From positions 909,575 through 973,574 of the forward strand of contig NW_006763140.1 in assembly GCF_000264905.1 (NCBI RefSeq): a DNA stretch of 64,000 bases, in the 5' to 3' direction. Below, in pieces: positions 25,309-36,500 of this stretch. Below the pieces are notes generated by a model, which was given only the letters and a program-made list of their open reading frames with translations, ran no database searches and was not told the origin of the DNA. Both the position numbers and the translations under genes were made by a program. This stretch comes from Stereum hirsutum FP-91666 SS1 (lineage: Eukaryota > Basidiomycota > Agaricomycetes > Russulales > Stereaceae). Positions within the stretch are counted from its first letter, which is position 1, and each line of letters starts with the position of its first letter.

Positions 25309-25905
25309 CGCCGGTTTCTTCATTTTCAATTGAATTTTATCGTCTACTCAAACTCAAATCTACTGCCTTGCTTGAAGACTCATATTCCATGCTGGCTTCC
25401 GCATCTGCAACGGTGCACACCGTGTCGCGACACTTGAACTTCTGTCGACACGCTTTCTGGGCACGACTAATGGGAACGACTAAGTAGATTTTCATGATTT
25501 AGCGACCTTCTTTTCTCTCTCTTTATATACACCAAAAGCTTAAGGGGATATCGACATCTGTTCCAGTCGAGTCATGGTCGACAAGAGTCATTCTACGTGT
25601 TTTGTACACGACGCGCCACAGTAATCGTCAGCAATTCTTAGTACACCATCTCAACGCTTCCCGTATTTTGCGGAGGAGCGCGGAGAACAACTCCGGGACC
25701 AGCTTCTCGCGACGGAGATCATGGCGAAAAACACGGCTAGAATAACTTCGTTGACACAGACTAGCTGAGATCTTGGTGATGGAGATATTGGACGATGGAT
25801 GACTAGGGAAGCCAATTCAGTGAGTGTTGACTCGTTGCGAGGCCCAGAACCTGATTTACCGTTATTGAACAGACTGTGGGTATCCTTGTCCGTCCGGTGC
25901 TTTAC

Positions 25906-25915
25906 TTATAAAAGC
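25906..25915 (+). promoter_or_regulatory. TATA box of the 26.0 kb P450
   Basis: CTTATAAAAG lies 85-95 bp upstream of the ATG at 26001, a position similar to the TATA-like motif of the paralogue at 63.6 kb. Confidence 0.5.
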
Positions 25916-26000
25916 GACCATGAACCCTGTGGGTTGCATCACTTCCTCTCTTTATTGCGTTCACGCATTCCGATCTGCCAACATCACGAGCCCCTCTACC

Positions 26001-28413
26001 ATGTCGCTGGCACTTCAAGTACTCCTGGGGTTGTTATCTCTCCCTTTGCAGTTTTTACTCTTTGTTGCTGTTCGTGTCATAAGACAGTACGTCAGACAGG
26101 CCTCTTTGCACGATATTCCTGGTCCGAAACGAGATTCGTTGATATCTGGTATGTCGCCGACTCTCATTTTCACCTACTGTCGCTCGAACTAAGTCTGCAT
26201 CCATTTGTTGTAGGTAATATCAAGACACTTTTTGGATTGAACTCATGGCAGTTCCACAGTCGAATCGCGAAGACGTACGGAAAGGTTGTCAAGATATGGG
26301 GCTTGTTTTGGGTAAGGCATCAGACCCGTTCTATACAAGGTATCAATTCATCGATGCATATCGTCTTTGCACACCTAGGACACACAGTTGTATGTCTGGG
26401 ACACGAAGGCTCTATACCATATCCTCATCAAGGATCAGTATATATTCGAGGAGAGCGAGGTATTCCTTAAGTAAGTTATGTATGATTTCTAGTCTACAAG
26501 ACACTGACGATAGTCGTCTTCATGTCTAGGTCCAATGCAGCAATCTTTGGACTGGGGTTGCTGAGTACGTTAGGAGAGCATCATCGTCGCCAGAGGAAGC
26601 TCCTCAACACTGTTTTCTCGATCAAGCATATGCGTTACATGCTTCCAACCTTTTACAAGATCTCTGATCAGGTGGGTCTTCTTCAGACCAGTGTTACTGC
26701 CATTGAGTCTGACGTATAAATACTACCCTTTTACTGCTGCATCTAGTTAGTAGATGTACTGCAGGACAAACTCGCCAGTAGGTCAGCTGAAATTGACGTC
26801 CTTGAGTGGAATACTCGGGTCGCACTCGAACTCATTGGCCAAGGTGGCCTAGGATATTCGTTCAACAGTCTCGACGAAAACTCTGAGAACCGATATAGCT
26901 CTGCTCTGAAAAACCTCATGTTCGTCCCATCCTCCTTGGGACTTTCTCATACACTATTATAACACCCTATCTAATACCATTGGCTCGTCTTTCCCCCTCC
27001 TAGACCTACCACGACCAAACTGAACGTCTTCCGTCAGCTGTTCCCCTGGGTATCTGACTTGGGCACGACGACCATGCGTCGTTGGGTCGCTCGTAACATT
27101 CCCTGGCCGGACTTCAATCGCCTAGCATACCTGACAGATATTATCGATGAAACGTCGAGGGAAATATTGGGCTCAAAGATGGCGGCGCTCGAAAAAGGTG
27201 ACGATGCGGTCGTACATCAGGTCGGAGAGGGTCGAGATATTTTGAGTGTACTACGTGAGTCTTTTCCCCTTTCGTCCCCAACGAAATCAGATGTTGACTC
27301 ATATGGTTGGCTATAGTAAAAGCAAACATGGAGGCTTCGGAGCAGGATCGCTTGCCCGAGGAGGAGATATTGGGCCAGATTTCGTATGTCGCTCCCCATT
27401 CGTATGAATAACCAGTACTGACACTTCACGGACGTATCGAAGAACACTCACCTTCGCAGCAATGGATACAACATCTTCCGCTCTATCTCGGATTTTACAT
27501 CTCCTGTCGCAGAGGCAAGAACTTCAAGAACGTCTTCGTGCGGAGTTGGTAGATGCCCGCAAGGCAGCTGATGGTAATCTCGACTATGAACATCTCATGG
27601 GGCTACCGTTCCTTGAGGCCGTCTGTCGTGAGACTCTTCGTTTGTAAGTCGACCTCATCAACGTCTGACGCAAGTCACGCAAGATTAATCTCACTTCACT
27701 GCTAGGTATCCCCCTATTGCGCAGATACCACGAACGTATGCCCGATTCGTTAAAATTGTGGTTCTCTCCCTTGCTCACCACATATATGTCTTCAACAGGA
27801 CTCGCAAAGACGTCATCCTTCCCCTCGGCTCCCCGATCACTATCAAGGGAAATCTAGTCTCGGAACTCTTCATACCCAAAAACACGAACATAATCGTCTC
27901 CATTTTAGCAGTCAACAGAGATGTAGATATATGGGGCCCTGATGCAGGCGAATGGAAGCCTGAGAGATGGCTCGCACCGCTACCGGAGAATGTCATAAAC
28001 GCTGGAATTCCTGGGGTGTATGCGAATACGTGCGTCACTAATCTAAACCTGTGGCTCAATATATAAATTAATACTCGTATTTATTTCTAGTTTGACATTC
28101 TTAGGAGGTGGAAGAGCTTGCATGTGAGTTTGATTTCGCTCCATGCTACCGCTTGTGCTAACCGCACTCTTTGTATTTCTAGTGGATTCAAGTTCTCAGA
28201 GTTGGAAATGAGTACGTCTCCGTCCCGGAATTCACCTCAGGTAGATTCTTGCTGATGGACTTTCTAACAGAGGTCGTCCTTTCGTGCCTTATCATGAATT
28301 TTAAGTACTCACCATCGGAGAAAGAGACCCACATCGAATGGAAATCGAGCAGTATTGCCGCTCCGTTCCTGGATGGTCGGCCTTCCTTGCCATTGATTGT
28401 CTCGGCTATGTGA
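26001..28413 (+). CDS. cytochrome P450, paralogue 1 of a local family
   Basis: A membrane-anchored haem monooxygenase of about 540 aa. The ATG at 26001 (MSLALQVLLGLLSLP) is chosen over an upstream in-frame ATG at 25920 because the paralogues start at the same place (MSQVLLGL). Motifs: LHDIPGPKRDSLISG hinge; FGLGLLSTLGEHHRRQRK (C-helix WxxxR equivalent replaced by HHRRQRK); I-helix FAAMDTTSSALS; K-helix ETLR; EWKPERW; haem loop FLGGGRACI, intron, GFKFSELEM. The TGA is at 28411-28413. About 14 introns, at the same positions as in the 30.4-33.0 kb copy where I compared them. It belongs to the basidiomycete P450s with an extended TFLGGGRACIG haem loop; I do not assign a CYP number. No disabling change was seen. 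Confidence 0.93.
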
Positions 28414-28708
28414 GCATCGGTGGCGATCACGATACACATGTAGCGCGGAGTTATATTGGTAGCTAGGGAAGTAGCACACGTTGTACTGATTCGGGTGAAG
28501 TCTAAGATGTGGTGCAAGTATTCGAGTCCTTCTGGCGTTGTCTGAATGTGGCTAGAGTCAATGATCGAGAATTATATGATGCCGTATGGCATTTCAGTCG
28601 TATGGATAAATTGATGAACTAGGCCTCTACTATCATGTCGCATTTCGACACATTCATGGTGAATGTTGAACGTTGAACGCCACAAGACTCGCGGGCAACA
28701 TGCATGCA

Positions 28709-28809
28709 GTGGCGCACGCCTACCCCTCGGGTTTCGGCTTTAGCCGGGCATATCAACTTTCTGTTCGTGCAAGTTTTTCTTGACTTTCTCTCCTTGTCCA
28801 TGGCTTGCA
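28709..28809 (+). repeat. direct repeat, copy B (downstream of P450)
   Basis: It begins GTGGCGCACGCCTACCCCTC, continues with CGGCTTTAGCCGGG, and ends with TTTCTTGACTTTCTCTCCTT and GTCCATGGCTTGCA. It is homologous to 25197-25308, so the two copies bracket the P450 gene at 26001-28413. Confidence 0.7.
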
Positions 28810-29312
28810 AGGGTCTGCCCTTGGACTCTGCTGTCTGATCTGATACTTCTTTGAGGATACGTCCTCAACGTTGACTTCTCTATCTGAAATGGTGTAAGTG
28901 TGCCTGGTGTATACCTCACGATGCTGCCCGCCGGGCTTGTGTGTTTTTCAACTCGAATCGTCACGTTCAACACTTCTTCCCGCCTCTAGTTGCAATGTCA
29001 TGTTTTCAATTGAGGCTTTCTCGGAGAAACCGGAGGCACTAAATTGTTAGTCTCATCTAGGCGCAGATATATTACTCGGGTCTCAGTGTCTCGATCTGTC
29101 TCGATGTCTCACCTACGGCGGTTCCTGCCAGTTTCTCGTCCACACTGGCCTGCGCCCGCCAGTCTGAGACAACTCTCACTCTCGCCCATATAAACCCTCA
29201 CTAAATCGCGAGATATTCCTCATCCTGTCTCCCTTACTCTTCTGCTTACTCCATCTCAGCACTAAAGCCCACAACCTCGACACCCACTCCTCTCAACTTC
29301 CGCAGACTCGTC

Positions 29313-29970
29313 TATGCCCAGTGTTCGGACGTTCAGCGTTCGTCACTCATGGCTCGTACGTCTCTGTGTGCTCGTTCGACGTGTGGGTGGTACATGCAGA
29401 TGAGCCACCCGTGGTCAGCTATTGCATTATATGCCTTAGTTGATAACCAACGATGGTCCGTCCATCCGAGGCTAACATACGGTGTAGTTTGTGTGTACTC
29501 TCGAGTGCTTGTGGGTGCTGGGCTCTGGGGACCGCTCATATCCTGACCCTACGTGTTGCGAATAATCGATTTCTGGTCGACGAAAGCTCGCGATGGGCCG
29601 CGCTCTGTGTCGGTGGCGGGGGTGATAGGGGAGCGTTTGGCGTACGTATGTCTCTCTATCTTTGTCCTTGAAGGACGTCTCCGAACAAGATGCCACGAGG
29701 GTTCAAACAAATACGACGGTCTCTGATGTGAGATCTATCGAGCCGTGGATGGGCGTCTCTGAATACGTGAGTTATAAGTTCTTTTGTTCGTATCAACAAT
29801 TACTGATAAAACATGTCCGTATTTCATTTGCACGCCTGCGCGTGAGTTACCCCTGGGCCAATCCATCCAAGTTTTGTTTGTTCACTCGGAGTCGAACTTC
29901 TTGCTCAACAAATACAAGGAGACTGCGAGAGCCAAGGTCACCGAGAAGTCGAGAATTGGATGAACGCTAC
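29313..29970 (+). CDS. uncertain small gene with several exons
   Basis: A TATA-like CATATAAA (about 29189) and a CT-rich leader precede ATGs at 29313 and 29349, with a donor GTACGT right after the second. Three open stretches read like protein: about 29545-29640 (ILTLRVANNRFLVDE, then WAALCVGGGGDRGAFG, ending at a GTACGT donor), about 29676-29767 (DVSEQDATRVQTNTTV, ending at GTGAGT), and about 29870-29970. A spliced frame joining all three needs an unusually short intron (32 nt) or a missing piece. I know no family with these motifs. It may be a real gene that I have not resolved or a decayed one. Confidence 0.2.
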
Positions 29971-30365
29971 CCTTATGATGGTTTTCGTTTCACTCTTGAA
30001 CAGGGTAAGTCAACGGGCACCCAGTTTTTCTTTTGTGCGTAGAAAAAACTGTTTGCTGACTCCTCACGTGCTTATCATCACAATTCCTTCCTCGCTACAC
30101 TCCAATCATCTACACTAACAACATATATATGTTTCCACGAGTACCCCATAGCATATATTTGCCGATATATCCACATACTTACCCTGTCCATTTACCTCAC
30201 AGGAAAATATGTAGTAGATATCACAAAATGCCCACGTTCTTTATCGAAGCAAAGCATACGTATATTATATACAAGGCGAGTAGACATCCGGATTTATCGT
30301 TCAACTCATCCGTACCAACATTACTCATTGCCTCCTCAATCCCTCCCTAACTCCTCAAACTCAAT

Positions 30366-33002
30366 TCACGCCAGCTCAATGTGAAGAGGCATGCCGGGCT
30401 TCCCATTCACCATGGGCGTGACGATATTGCTCGACTTGAATGAATACTTCGTCTTCCCGGGAGAGAAGCGGAATGTCGAGATCAGGAGGGCGAGGACGAC
30501 TTCTGCATGACGAATATATATTAGCAAGCTATTCTCAATCTCAAAAGAAGGATACATATGGGAACGATGAAAGGAAACGTACTCATCTCCAATTGTGAGA
30601 ACTTGAACCCGCTGCAATAGGTCGGTCAGTAACTTGACCGAGTGATCATGGAAAGGAGAACTCACATGCACGCCCGTCCTCCACCCAAAAACGTCAACCT
30701 ACATGTCCACATTGCCATAAGTAAGTAACCTAACATGACGTGAATGCACACAGCATGCAACACAACACGCACGTATTCGAATAAACCCCCGGGATCCCAG
30801 CGCTGGTCACGCTCTCCGGAAGAGGCCCAAGCCACCTCTCAGGCTTCCACTCGTTCGCGTCCGGGCCCCAGATCGTCTCGTCGCAGTTGACGGCTTTGAT
30901 CCCGACGATGACGTTCGTGTTTTCGGGGATGAAGAGCTCGGAGAGGAGGCTGTCTTTGGTGGCGATGGGAGTTCCGAGTGGGAGCACGACGTCCTTTCGG
31001 GTTCTGTGGCGGAACGACGCAAAGAAAAAAAGCCAATTTTTTTGTGTGATGTCAGTGAGCTATGATTCGTATAATAGAGGCGGTATGGCGAACGACGTAC
31101 GTCCTGAACATGTGAAGCACGGGAGGATATCTGCAGATGTCTTCGAATCAGCGCTGATAAAATCTACATGAAATAACTCAAAAGGTCCTTACAGACGAAG
31201 AGTCTCCCGACAGACCGCCTCCATGTACGGCAGCTCATGCAGAGTATCATAATCCAAATCACCATCGGCCTCCTTCCGCGCCTTGATGAGCTCTGCGCGC
31301 AACTTGTCCTGTGCGTCCTGGTTCTCGGACAGAGTATGGATGATGCGCGAGAGGGCGTTGGAAGTCGTGTCCATTGCCGCGAAGATGAGGGTGCTATTGT
31401 TCATGTTCGCGGTCAATCATCATTATTATGGTATAGACGAAGTGAAGAGGAGAAAGTGACGTACGACATCTGAGCTGTGAGCTCCGAATCGGGCAAGCGA
31501 TCCTCTTCAGAAGCCTCCATATTCGCTTTCACTAGAAAAATACCCCCACCAAAGGTTTTTCGCATCAGTCACACTTCAATCCCTATTCAGAGCTCTACGC
31601 CGAAACGTAAAAACAAAAACCCACTAAGAATACTCATAATATCCCGTCCCTCTCCTACCTGATGCACGACCGCGTCATCTCCCTTCTCCAACGCCTTCCT
31701 CTTCGCGCTCAATATCGCATTCGACGTCTCGTCCATGATATCCGATAACTCGACGAGGCGGTTCAGACGCTTGAATGGCAGGTTCTGCGCGATGTAGCGC
31801 CGGAAGGTGGGGGTGCCGATGTTGGAGAACCAGGGGAGAAGTTGGCGGATGAGCTGGATGGAGGCGACGGTGGGTCTATTCGGGGGTGTCAGCGTCGAGC
31901 GAGGTCAATGATGGAGTATACAAATGAGTAGGAAGGAAGAGGAGACGAGAGAATGGGAAAATAAGAGGAGAAAGTACGGACACGAAATCCTTCATCGCGT
32001 TTCCATACAAATTCGATGAATTCTCATCGAGAGACTCGAACGAATAACCTAATCCTCCTTGTCCGACGAGTTCCAACGCAACACGGGTCATCCAGTCCAG
32101 AACGTCGATCTCTTGAGTGCCACTTGCGATCTTCTTCTGGAAGACGTCGCAGAGCTACCGCACAGATACACGCACATATCACGTTCGTTAGCCAAGTTGA
32201 CAGTCAGTTCGACGAGCGGAGACTTCGGACGGCCTTACCTGGTGTGAGATCCCATGAAAGATGGGCAACATATATCGCATATGTTTAATCGAAAACACCG
32301 GATTCAGGAGTTTACGCTGTTTGCGATGATGTTCACCCCGGGTCGAAAGCAGGCCCATGCCAAACACGAGGCTATTCGAACTATTTATAATGCACACCCA
32401 AAAAGGTTATCAGAGGAAGTCTTTCATCGAGAAGAAGTGGGGACTGGGGACACATTCGAACGTATACGCACGTGATGAACATGTCCGTCTCGTCATAGAT
32501 GTATCGATCCTTGACGAGGATATGGTGCAAGGCTTTCGGATCGCTCACGTACAATTGCGTGTCCTGCAGTTTGAACGAATGTCAACATCGAGCAACTTGA
32601 AACATCCAGCCCTGGGCCCAACAGTCACGAGATGAGATGACAAAAGTCATGCGCCAACTCACGCCGAACAAACCCAATATCCTCACGACCTTTCCATACG
32701 TCGCGATCTCCCGTAGGAATCCCCACGCGTCCAGATTGAACAGTTGTTTGAGATTGCCTGGAATAAAATCCTCGTCAGTATATACTTACTTGTAGTTTCC
32801 CATCACAATCCACGATCCATAATCGGCCTCAGGATGGAAGTCCTAACGTTTAACACTCACCAGCGACGAGCGACGTCCGCGCCGGCCCCGGAACAACAGC
32901 CCTCAAATGCGCCTGCCTAACCCAATGTCTGATCGCCCTCAACAGTAGAAACAGGCCTCCCAATATCGGGAGAGAGAACAGCCCGAGAAGGACCTGGGAC
33001 AT
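30366..33002 (-). CDS. cytochrome P450, paralogue 2 of a local family
   Basis: The convergent partner of the P450 at 26.0 kb and clearly its paralogue. The ATG at 33002 gives MSQVLLGLFSLPILGG. Shared blocks: VPGPARTSLVAG, LKQLFNLDAWGFLREI, GLLSTRGEHHRKQRK, VALELVGQGGLGYSFESLDE, VVHQVGEGRDIMSI; I-helix FAAMDTTSNALS; K-helix ETLR; EWKPERW; haem loop FLGGGRACI, intron, GFKFSQLEM. The stop is TGA (30366-30368), ending LHIELA. The N-terminal half is closer to the partial copy at 63.6 kb (MSQVLLGL..., NLDAWxFLREI) than to the 26.0 kb copy (FGLNSWQFHSRI). The reading frame looks intact through all exons I could follow. Confidence 0.93.
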
Positions 33003-33118
33003 CGTTCGATTTGATGGCCTATCAACTTTCAAGTAGTGATGAAAGCAAAGGGGAAGCAAAGAGTGAGATGAGAAGAGGGGAATAAAGAACTTGAAGAAGC
33101 AGAACGGTCATTGTACTA

Positions 33119-33129
33119 CTATTTATACC
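33119..33129 (-). promoter_or_regulatory. TATA box of the 30.4-33.0 kb P450
   Basis: The minus strand reads GGTATAAATAG about 117 bp upstream of the start codon at 33002. Confidence 0.45.
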
Positions 33130-33254
33130 AGTCCGTGGGTTGGCTGACTAGTTTGACAAAGGTCCTGTGGTGCACTGCACTTCTACCACATGATACTCGC
33201 TCAATCCACATCCTGCACCCTCTCCCGAAGTCCATCGGACGAACAGCATCGCAC

Positions 33255-34485
33255 TCACAGGGTCAGATCCAGAGCAAAAACGTCACAGAGGTCGCCGGTC
33301 GAAAAGTTCGTTTGTAAGCAAACCCCGATGAAGAGCGGAAATGGAACGAGTAGTGTCAAGTGTAGGGCCCAATCGCATGCTGTCCCACGGACAGAGCAGA
33401 GTAACAAGGTCCGATGCCGTGGGGCTTCGAAGTTCGAAAGTGGTCGTGGGGAGAGGATGTGTGAACACTGCATAAGAGGTGCTGACGGACAGAAGCCATG
33501 GTCCCGAAGATCTACACAGGGTCTGTTAGAATAAGCTCGGACGTTCCTCGGGCGGGCGGGGCGAACTTTGTGTGCTCGGGGCGAATGTGGAAACGATGTA
33601 CACAATTGTGATTTACCTACCGTAATCGGGCTGAAGAAGAAGCGGCGTCGGAAGAGGTCGATGGCGGTGCGAAGAAGGCAGGATCGACTCACCAGAAAGT
33701 ACGGACCGTAGAGGATCTTTGCGAAGTGGAGGACGGCGTGCGTCGAGAGGTAAGAAATACAACAAGCGTTTCGCTTCCTGAGGCCGAACACGAAGAGTCT
33801 GATTTGAAGCCGTCGATAACTTGAATGGGACCTCAATCCTACGATCTTCGTAGCTGTCTCGTCCTCGTACTGTATACACGAAAAAAAAATCGCGTCCACA
33901 AGCCTGAGCCTGAGAAACAACTTACATTCCGATGGACGTCCCGGCGGATGAAGGACGTCGGGAGGGTTCCTGGCATTGTATGTATACGTCGAAGGCAAAG
34001 ATGCTGGCCCTTCTTGCTTCGACGAAAAGTAACATGATTCAGAGCTGTATGGCGCACAGGTTTAATGTAACTTGGGTGCGTCGACTCACCACGGACGACA
34101 CAGCGATCCAGATGTCCTACATAGAGTGAGAAAAAATAATCATAAAGGATCGACAGTTACGGTCCCGGGGGATGTGTGACGACGGGAGGGAGTACGCTTG
34201 AAACCGATGCCGCAGTGGCACTCATCCCCGAAAAGTGCTGCGGCGGGAAAGTTGTAAGCTCGTATGTAGGGGTGGATCTGTCGGTCGTCGTCGGAAAGGA
34301 TGCACCTCCGAATCAAGAATGAATGCTTCCCGATGGACATCCCAGTAGATGAAACGTCGACAGGATTTGAAGACCGACTCAGCCGGAGGAGCCGTACGTG
34401 GTGCTGTATAAGTATAAATATCAACCACGTACAGAAGCATAGACAACGAGTCCCACATACCCACCACCACCATCATGTTCTTCAT
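33255..34485 (-). pseudogene. possible decayed, internally duplicated gene
   Basis: A long minus-strand frame (33255-33998, 247 codons) and a second one (34222-34485) share a short block, FIRRDVHRN at about 33935 and FIYWDVHRE at about 34330, within similar DNA (GATGGACGTCCCGGCGGATG against GATGGACATCCCAGTAGATG). Behind the first block there is a normal donor and acceptor (GTAAGT...TACAG). No domain is recognisable, and much of the long frame is Arg/Leu/Ser-rich as expected of chance translation. A degraded duplicated gene or transposon relic is the most I can say. Confidence 0.2.
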
Positions 34486-35029
34486 CCTCGTCCGCGTTCG
34501 TCATCCCCCGCGAACGATAGAGTACTTACTCAAAAACTAGCCCGCGAGAATCCCTCCAGTGGCCACTCATGATCACGCTCGACGTCCGTTCCTACGATTA
34601 AAGTTCCAACTGTAACTCCTCACGACTCGGACACAAGAAGGCCATCGACACCGGACAGCACGGTTATACTCGCGTTGAAAATGCCGTTTCCATACGTGTT
34701 GTCCCGCCAGTGTGAGCACATAGCATCTGGACAGGCTTTGTTGAAGGTTACGTACTCGTCCATCCTGAGAGAGAGATTTCTGTAGAAGTACTTGACAGAG
34801 TAACTTAAGCTTATTCGTCCAGCCTTCCAGTATAGGATGGGCATGAACAGTGCCGAGCTATACAAGTGCGATACAATATAAGTACCATCCATCCATCCAC
34901 AGTGATAATCTACTCTCGCAATGCTAACAGGTATCAGGTCGGTAGGCACAGCGGCTGCAGACACGGAAACTCCCAGTCATGTAGAGTACTCGAGAACGCG
35001 TCGCCGTCTGAATCCAGGGCGACGACGAT

Positions 35030-36356
35030 CAGCCTCAGACCAGTACTATCTGAGGGTTACGTTGATGGCGTCGACTCGAGCCCATCGTTCAGAAAATCCT
35101 GCAACTCGAGAGCGAGAGCGAGAGTTAGGCTTCAGAGGTCCAGGACTGGCGGGGAACGAGCGAGGAAGGAAGAGACACCGAAGAAATTGTGTTCTGAATC
35201 GAGAGGCAAAGTTGAGAAAGAAGCGCCAACGTTTGCGTTCAGGGGTGTGTGGCGCACCAAATGGATCTATCCACGAAAAAAGAAAAAGAAAAAGACGTGA
35301 GTGTGCAACGGACGGTGATACGTAGGGAGATGACGGTGAAGTCGAACCAATAGCGAGCCTAAGTACAACCATATCTGACTCACTGTGCGAGCTCGAGCAT
35401 GACGACGACCTGCGATGGGGCAGCGACTGTACATAGAAGAATCGAGAATATTCTAATACGGTATATCGGTGGATCCGATGGATACCAGTGGGTCAGTCGG
35501 CGAGTTTAAAAAGTCACTGACGGCTCGCATTGACACAATGACAGTCCGAGCAGATCGTCCGCCAAAGGAGAAATCGAGGACGAGACACTCGTCTAAGTAC
35601 AAATCGTAGCATCTCTACCCCGACGCTGACTCGAATCCGTCGTGAAGAGACCTCCGGCTCGAGAACGAGCTTGAAAGCGAGAGCCAGAACGTTACAGTAA
35701 CAAGCGAGAGTTGTTCGGAAGAGACACAGCAGAAAACGTGTATGGACGGTGTTCGACGACAAAGTTGATGGAAAACAAGCGCAGGCGATCTCAGCTCAGG
35801 CCTCAGGTCCCGAATGGATCTAAGTTACGAGCTGTGACGGTGCAAGGAGAACGACGGTGACCTGGCAGACCGTGACGACGACTCGCCAACATTGGGCAAC
35901 AACTGAAGAAGAATTGAGAAGATTATATTATATCGGTGGATCCGATGGATGGATGGATGGATGCCAGGGGGTCAGACGTCGAGAGTCGCACAGTCCGAGC
36001 AGATCGTCCACTGGCAAATAAAGTCGTCCGGCTCGAGAGCGAGAACGGTCAAGTCGCAGGCAGGCGAGGAACAAGCGAGGAATTCGAAGAAACACAGCAG
36101 ATCGTAAAAAACGTGTTCGAGGCTCGAGGCAAAGTTGAAAAGAAGCGCCGGCGGCGCTTGCGTTCAGGGGCGTGTGGCAACGCAGCGAGGTGCGGTGGCG
36201 CCCAAATGGATTTATCTACAAAAAAAGCGGTGAGGGCGCAACGACGACGGTGATAGCGAGCTCACCGCGATATTATCTGACTCACTAGTTGGGCATGACG
36301 ACGACTCGCGATTGGGCACCGACTGGAAGAAATAAGATTATCGGTGGATCCGATGA
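35030..36356 (+). repeat. degenerate tandem array, three units of about 410-470 bp
   Basis: Three units end with the same landmark TATCGGTGGATCCGATG (35464, 35931 and 36339). Inside each, in the same order, are an AGCGAG/CTCGAG-rich block, CAAAGTTGA..AAG, a CAAATGGAT or CGAATGGAT element, and GTGACGACGAC or CATGACGACGAC. The spacing is 467 and 408 bp. Units 2 and 3 also share CAGTCCGAGCAGATCGTCC near their 5' parts. No protein is encoded consistently. The last unit abuts the TMEM19-like gene (ATG at 36501), so unit 3 may act as its promoter region. Confidence 0.8.
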
Positions 36357-36500
36357 ACCATCATGAATGTGAAACGTTCGACGGACGGCCGCTTGTCCTT
36401 TCAGGAATGGAACAAGGCGCTCGTATACTTAGATCGTCCACTACAAGAGTAGGTCGACCTCCTCCAATTCCCTCCCCCAACACGAACACCACCAACGAAA

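Noticed and set aside
26001..28413. Start of the 26.0 kb P450 at the upstream in-frame ATG (25920)
   Set aside because: Both paralogues begin at the position equivalent to 26001, and the extra 27 residues would put a polar segment before the membrane anchor.
33255..33998. 247-codon minus-strand ORF as an intact gene
   Set aside because: No recognisable domain and Arg/Ser/Leu-rich composition; kept only as a weak pseudogene candidate because of the shared DVHR block.
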